From an uncultured Bermanella sp. (GTDB taxonomy: Bacteria; Pseudomonadota; Gammaproteobacteria; Pseudomonadales; Oceanobacteraceae): a DNA stretch of 9,005 nucleotides. The notes under the pieces are model-generated. The model was not told where the DNA came from. It did not search any database and saw only the letters and a list, made by a program, of their open reading frames with translations. This document shows positions 6,932 through 9,005 of the stretch, piece by piece (positions within the stretch are counted from its first letter, which is position 1; every line of letters begins with the position of its first letter). The position numbers and the translations under genes were made by a program. The stretch spans positions 1 through 9,005 of the forward strand of contig CAJXIK010000073.1 of assembly GCA_913054445.1 (NCBI GenBank). Reading direction: 5' to 3'.

Positions 6932-6940
6932 TGCTATGAT
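6932..6940 (+). promoter_or_regulatory. Candidate extended -10 promoter for dgkA
   Basis: TGCTATGAT matches the extended -10 pattern TGnTATAAT with one mismatch. There is no good -35 at the expected distance, as is usual for extended -10 promoters. It would give a leader of about 108 bases before dgkA. Confidence 0.35.
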
Positions 6941-7042
6941 GCTGCGATAACAGTGGCTCACACTATATCTTGTTTAACGCTCGGCTCACGCTAGCGATCT
7001 TGGCTATTTTTTAGTCGACTCACTGCCATAGGCCCGAATTAA

Positions 7043-7052
7043 GAGACGTCTC
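7043..7052. promoter_or_regulatory. 10-bp perfect palindrome at the dgkA ribosome binding site
   Basis: GAGACGTCTC is a perfect palindrome ending two bases before the dgkA ATG. It covers the only weak Shine-Dalgarno candidate (AAGAG, 7041-7045). It could be a small operator, or pairing between mRNAs could affect initiation; chance is also possible. Confidence 0.25.
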
Positions 7053-7054
7053 CA

Positions 7055-7453
7055 ATGGATCAGAAAAAATTTACCGCCACAGGATTTTTGCGCATATTTA
7101 ATGCCACGGGCTATTCATTTAAGGGTATTAAGCGTGCCTGGAGCACAGAGGCGGCGGTTCGTCAGGAGTTTATGCTGGCTTTGTTGTTGGCCCCTCTGGC
7201 ATTTTTTTTGGCTCAAAGTTTGGGGCAGCTCTTGGCCATGCTCATGAGTTTGTTTGTGGTGGTGATTACCGAGTTGCTCAACACTGCCATCGAATATGTC
7301 GTCGACCGTATCGGCAGTGAACACCACGATCTATCGGGAGCGGCCAAGGACATCGCCAGTGCGGCGGTGTTCTTTAGTCTGTGTCAGGTGGTGACTGTGT
7401 GGGGGTGTGTGATCGCCTATAATCTCGGCTGGCTTAGCTTCACTGGGATGTAA
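7055..7453 (+). CDS. dgkA: Diacylglycerol kinase
   Basis: 132 residues, slightly longer than the E. coli enzyme (about 122). This small trimeric inner-membrane kinase phosphorylates diacylglycerol with ATP to phosphatidic acid, recycling diacylglycerol released during membrane-derived oligosaccharide and lipid A modification. The sequence follows E. coli DgkA closely: GYS-KG--RAW--EAA-RQE at residues 19-38, TELLNTAIEYVVDRIGSE at 72-89 and LSG-AKD-ASAAV at 93-105. Glu32, Glu73 and Glu80 correspond to the E. coli metal-binding and catalytic glutamates (28, 69, 76). Three membrane helices lie at about 39-53, 58-80 and 101-125. The start has only a weak ribosome binding site. It is divergent from the DUF1461 gene and followed by an unknown membrane protein on the same strand. 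Confidence 0.96.
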   Translation: MDQKKFTATGFLRIFNATGYSFKGIKRAWSTEAAVRQEFMLALLLAPLAFFLAQSLGQLLAMLMSLFVVVITELLNTAIEYVVDRIGSEHHDLSGAAKDIASAAVFFSLCQVVTVWGCVIAYNLGWLSFTGM

Positions 7454-7506
7454 TTCCACTGCCCTTGAGCCGTCATAGGCTAAAATAAAAGCACATGGAA
7501 TGTGCA

Positions 7507-7547
7507 GGCTTTTACGAAAGTAAAAGTCCAAGTGAGTAATATACTCA
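7507..7547 (+). other. Two hairpins in the leader of the coiled-coil protein gene
   Basis: CTTTTAC (7509-7515) and GTAAAAG (7520-7526) form a perfect stem with a GAAA tetraloop, extended by a G-T and a G-C pair at its base. Six bases later TGAGT (7533-7537) and ACTCA (7543-7547) form a second short stem, ending five bases before the Shine-Dalgarno GGAG (7553-7556). No T-run follows either one, so neither is a terminator. They may stabilise or process the mRNA between dgkA and this gene. Confidence 0.4.
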
Positions 7548-7561
7548 TCACCGGAGAATAT

Positions 7562-8071
7562 ATGCCCATCATAAACGTAATCAAGCTGTCACTCATTCAG
7601 GGCAGTGTCATCACGCTCATCCATCAATGGTCTGCCTTATTTGCGCCGATAGCGGTGGATTGGTTGGCCATACTGCTGAGCTACGGGGTCTCTTTGTTGA
7701 GTGTTTACTGGCTGACGAAATCCGCCATTAAAACCAACGCCTCTCAGCAGTCGGAGCAAGGAATAGGGCAGCTAAACCCACAGCACCTAGAGGACTTATA
7801 TAAGCAGGCCAGCCTAGTGGAGCGTAACGCCCATAAGGCCAATAGGGTCTTTAATCATCAGTTGCAGTACATTAAGAAGTTGCTGGCAAAAACCAAAGAG
7901 TTGGAGCATGGGGTGGACTACGATGTCGCCCATGCCGGTCTAGTGAAAGAACTGGCGCTACTCGAACAGCATGTGCAACGCATCGTCACCGAGATGAGTA
8001 AAAATGTAAAACTGGGTGAGAAGCTGCAACAGTCTATTGCCAATATCGACCCCGAAATTGGTGTCTTGTAG
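7562..8071 (+). CDS. Unrecognised membrane-anchored coiled-coil protein
   Basis: 169 residues from ATG 7562, which has GGAG (7553-7556) five bases upstream. An in-frame GTG at 7502 would add 20 residues but has no ribosome binding site and would run through the hairpins. I do not recognise the family. The N-terminus has two hydrophobic stretches at about residues 4-28 and 33-52, likely a helical hairpin in the inner membrane. The rest is soluble and heptad-like: HLEDLYKQASLVERNAHK, then LQYIKKLLAKTKELEHG, then LVKELALLEQHVQRIVTEM, ending in an acidic tail. This is the shape of a membrane-tethered coiled-coil scaffold. It lies 108 bases after dgkA, possibly on the same transcript, and converges with plsC. 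No enzymatic motif is visible. Confidence 0.75.
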   Translation: MPIINVIKLSLIQGSVITLIHQWSALFAPIAVDWLAILLSYGVSLLSVYWLTKSAIKTNASQQSEQGIGQLNPQHLEDLYKQASLVERNAHKANRVFNHQLQYIKKLLAKTKELEHGVDYDVAHAGLVKELALLEQHVQRIVTEMSKNVKLGEKLQQSIANIDPEIGVL

Positions 8072-8082
8072 GGGCTTGCCCC
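8071..8082. other. Small GC hairpin between convergent genes
   Basis: GGGG (8071-8074) and CCCC (8079-8082) pair around the loop CTTG, starting at the last base of the stop codon. No T-run follows on either strand, so it is at best a weak transcription boundary between the convergent gene ends. Confidence 0.3.
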
Positions 8083-8095
8083 ATCAGCTTGACGA

Positions 8096-8839
8096 CTAAG
8101 ACCCTGCGTTGCTCGCCACGCCTTGGGCGGGTGGTTTATCTAATTCTTGTATCACCTCCATCATGCTGTCGTGGCAATGCTGCATGAGCTCATTGAGGTC
8201 ACGCTTGCTTAAGTCCTTGGTCTCTATGGCGGGCAGCACTCTTACCTTGGCGGTGCCGTTATGGAGCTTGTCCATGCTAAAGCCGTCTAGGTAGGAGTTC
8301 GTGCATACGCGCATGATGGGAACACCGGCGTTGATGGCGGTGATAAAGGCCCCCTTCTTAAAGGGCAGCATATTTTTACCCTTATTGCGGGTGCCTTCGG
8401 CGAAAAATAAAATGCTGGTGTTTTTTTCGGTGAGAGCCTTCTTGGTGATGGCCATGGCTTCTAGGGCTTGTTTGCTGTTGCCTCGGTCCACTAATATATT
8501 GCCCGCGAGCCAATAAAGCTGACCAAATATGGGAATCCATTTTAGGCTTTTTTTACCTAGGCTCACGGTGCGCTTGGGTATCGTGCTACCCACCACAAAT
8601 AGGTCCCAATTACTCTGGTGATTGGTCACTATAATGAAGGCGCGGTCCTTAGGGTAATGCTCAAGGCCGCTGACCTCGATCTTGAGGCCTATGGCCGGTA
8701 AGCCAAAGAACGAATAGATTTTTGCACACCAGCGACTATTGGTGGGGTTAAAGGGGCGTAATACACCCACTAATGTGCCAAGTAGGGAGCATACGCTGAA
8801 GATAAGGGTTAAAAGGATGTATCTGAGTAGACGAATCAT
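8096..8839 (-). CDS. plsC: 1-acyl-sn-glycerol-3-phosphate acyltransferase
   Basis: 247 residues, almost the length of E. coli PlsC (245). It acylates lysophosphatidic acid at the sn-2 position to give phosphatidic acid, the precursor of all membrane phospholipids, at the inner membrane. The N-terminus has a hydrophobic anchor at about 5-27. The family motifs appear in order: NHQSNWD (HX4D, His74 and Asp79), the GKKSLKWIPIFG region with VDRG at 117-120, FAEGTRNKG at 146-154 (Glu148, Arg151) and VPIMRV at 173-178. The start ATG at 8839 has GGGAG five bases upstream (8845-8849 on the minus strand). The C-terminal tail is Ala/Gly/Ser-rich and probably flexible. It is convergent with the coiled-coil gene and lies downstream of a probable gene end at 8919. 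Confidence 0.95.
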   Translation of the reverse strand: MIRLLRYILLTLIFSVCSLLGTLVGVLRPFNPTNSRWCAKIYSFFGLPAIGLKIEVSGLEHYPKDRAFIIVTNHQSNWDLFVVGSTIPKRTVSLGKKSLKWIPIFGQLYWLAGNILVDRGNSKQALEAMAITKKALTEKNTSILFFAEGTRNKGKNMLPFKKGAFITAINAGVPIMRVCTNSYLDGFSMDKLHNGTAKVRVLPAIETKDLSKRDLNELMQHCHDSMMEVIQELDKPPAQGVASNAGS

Positions 8840-8850
8840 AGCGGCTCCCT

Positions 8851-8877
8851 CTTATTATAAAATAAGCCTATTAATAG
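8851..8877 (-). promoter_or_regulatory. AT-rich palindromes upstream of plsC
   Basis: CTTATT (8851-8856) pairs with AATAAG (8861-8866), and CTATTAATAG (8868-8877) is a perfect palindrome. The minus strand carries TATAAT at 8854-8859. However, transcription from that -10 would start within the plsC Shine-Dalgarno, and no good -35 is present, so promoter function is doubtful. An operator or simple AT-rich spacer is possible. Confidence 0.2.
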
Positions 8878-8918
8878 AGTTGAGCATACAGGTGTTCACT
8901 CAAATTCTCCAGCTAATC

Positions 8919-9005
8919 CTAATTCATTAGTAGAGCAATCGCATTAAAAATAAAGTCGTACCACTGCGCTTTCCCCGCCAGCCTGAAATGGTGTTGTTTC
9001 AGTTT
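8919..9005 (-). CDS. C-terminal end of an unidentified protein (rest outside window)
   Basis: Read on the minus strand from the window edge, the frame is open for 28 codons and ends at TAG (8919-8921). The encoded tail includes HHFRLAGKAQWYDF and ends in ALLMN. Aromatic residues, His and charged residues in this balance look like real protein rather than chance translation. It has the same orientation as plsC and lies 79 bases upstream of it, so the two may be cotranscribed. The visible part is too short for me to name the family, and chance cannot be excluded for a frame of this length. Confidence 0.45.
   Translation of the reverse strand, partial: KLKQHHFRLAGKAQWYDFIFNAIALLMN

Noticed and set aside
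7502..7561. GTG-initiated N-terminal extension of the coiled-coil protein
   Set aside because: No ribosome binding site there, and the segment consists of hairpins; ATG 7562 has a proper GGAG.
8109..8516. Two plus-strand open frames inside plsC
   Set aside because: They lie antisense to a gene with all PlsC motifs intact and have no recognisable content.
8983..9005. Hairpin CTGAAA/TTTCAG followed by TTT at the right edge as a terminator
   Set aside because: It lies within the minus-strand frame that looks coding, the stem is only 6 bp with an 8-base loop, and the T-run is cut by the window edge.

Overview
The window reads as a chromosomal segment of a Gram-negative bacterium, most likely a marine-type gammaproteobacterium. 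The reasons are an enterobacterial-type PepN, a DgkA very close to the E. coli enzyme, an E. coli-sized PlsC, a small single-domain RluA-type pseudouridine synthase, and a YCF48-like propeller paired with a two-repeat RND/MMPL permease. The genus cannot be fixed from the sequence. No rRNA, tRNA, CRISPR array, transposase gene or phage gene is visible.

Layout. Bases 1-1124 (+) are the 3' part of pepN, with the 5' end outside the window. A 324-base gap follows, holding a weak candidate promoter and a 13-bp hairpin. Next is a tight two-gene operon: a secreted beta-propeller protein (1449-2660, +) and an RND/MMPL-superfamily permease (2670-5084, +), closed by a strong intrinsic terminator at 5111-5139. 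Bases 5140-5419 are non-coding and hold the most structured DNA of the window: a 26-bp inverted repeat flanked by TA, enclosing a REP-like core, with a degenerate direct copy of its left arm further right. A pseudouridine synthase gene (5420-6094, +) then meets a convergent gene for a DUF1461/Lit-like four-helix membrane protein (6098-6844, -). Divergent from that gene lie dgkA (7055-7453, +) and an unrecognised membrane-anchored coiled-coil protein (7562-8071, +). These converge with plsC (8096-8839, -). At the right edge, 8919-9005 on the minus strand looks like the C-terminus of another gene upstream of plsC.

Themes. Much of the window concerns the cell envelope and its lipids. It holds a permease of a superfamily that often moves lipids and other hydrophobic molecules, with a periplasmic propeller partner; a possible lipoprotein intramolecular transacylase; a diacylglycerol kinase, which recycles diacylglycerol to phosphatidic acid; and a lysophosphatidic acid acyltransferase, which makes phosphatidic acid. 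They are not one operon, so functional coupling beyond the propeller/permease pair is inference.

Most worth following up are the Lit-like protein in a diderm, the composite inverted-repeat element at 5183-5370, the propeller/permease pair with its helical insertion and asymmetric proton-relay motif, and the unknown coiled-coil protein beside dgkA. I did not see clear evidence of a wholly new multi-gene system.
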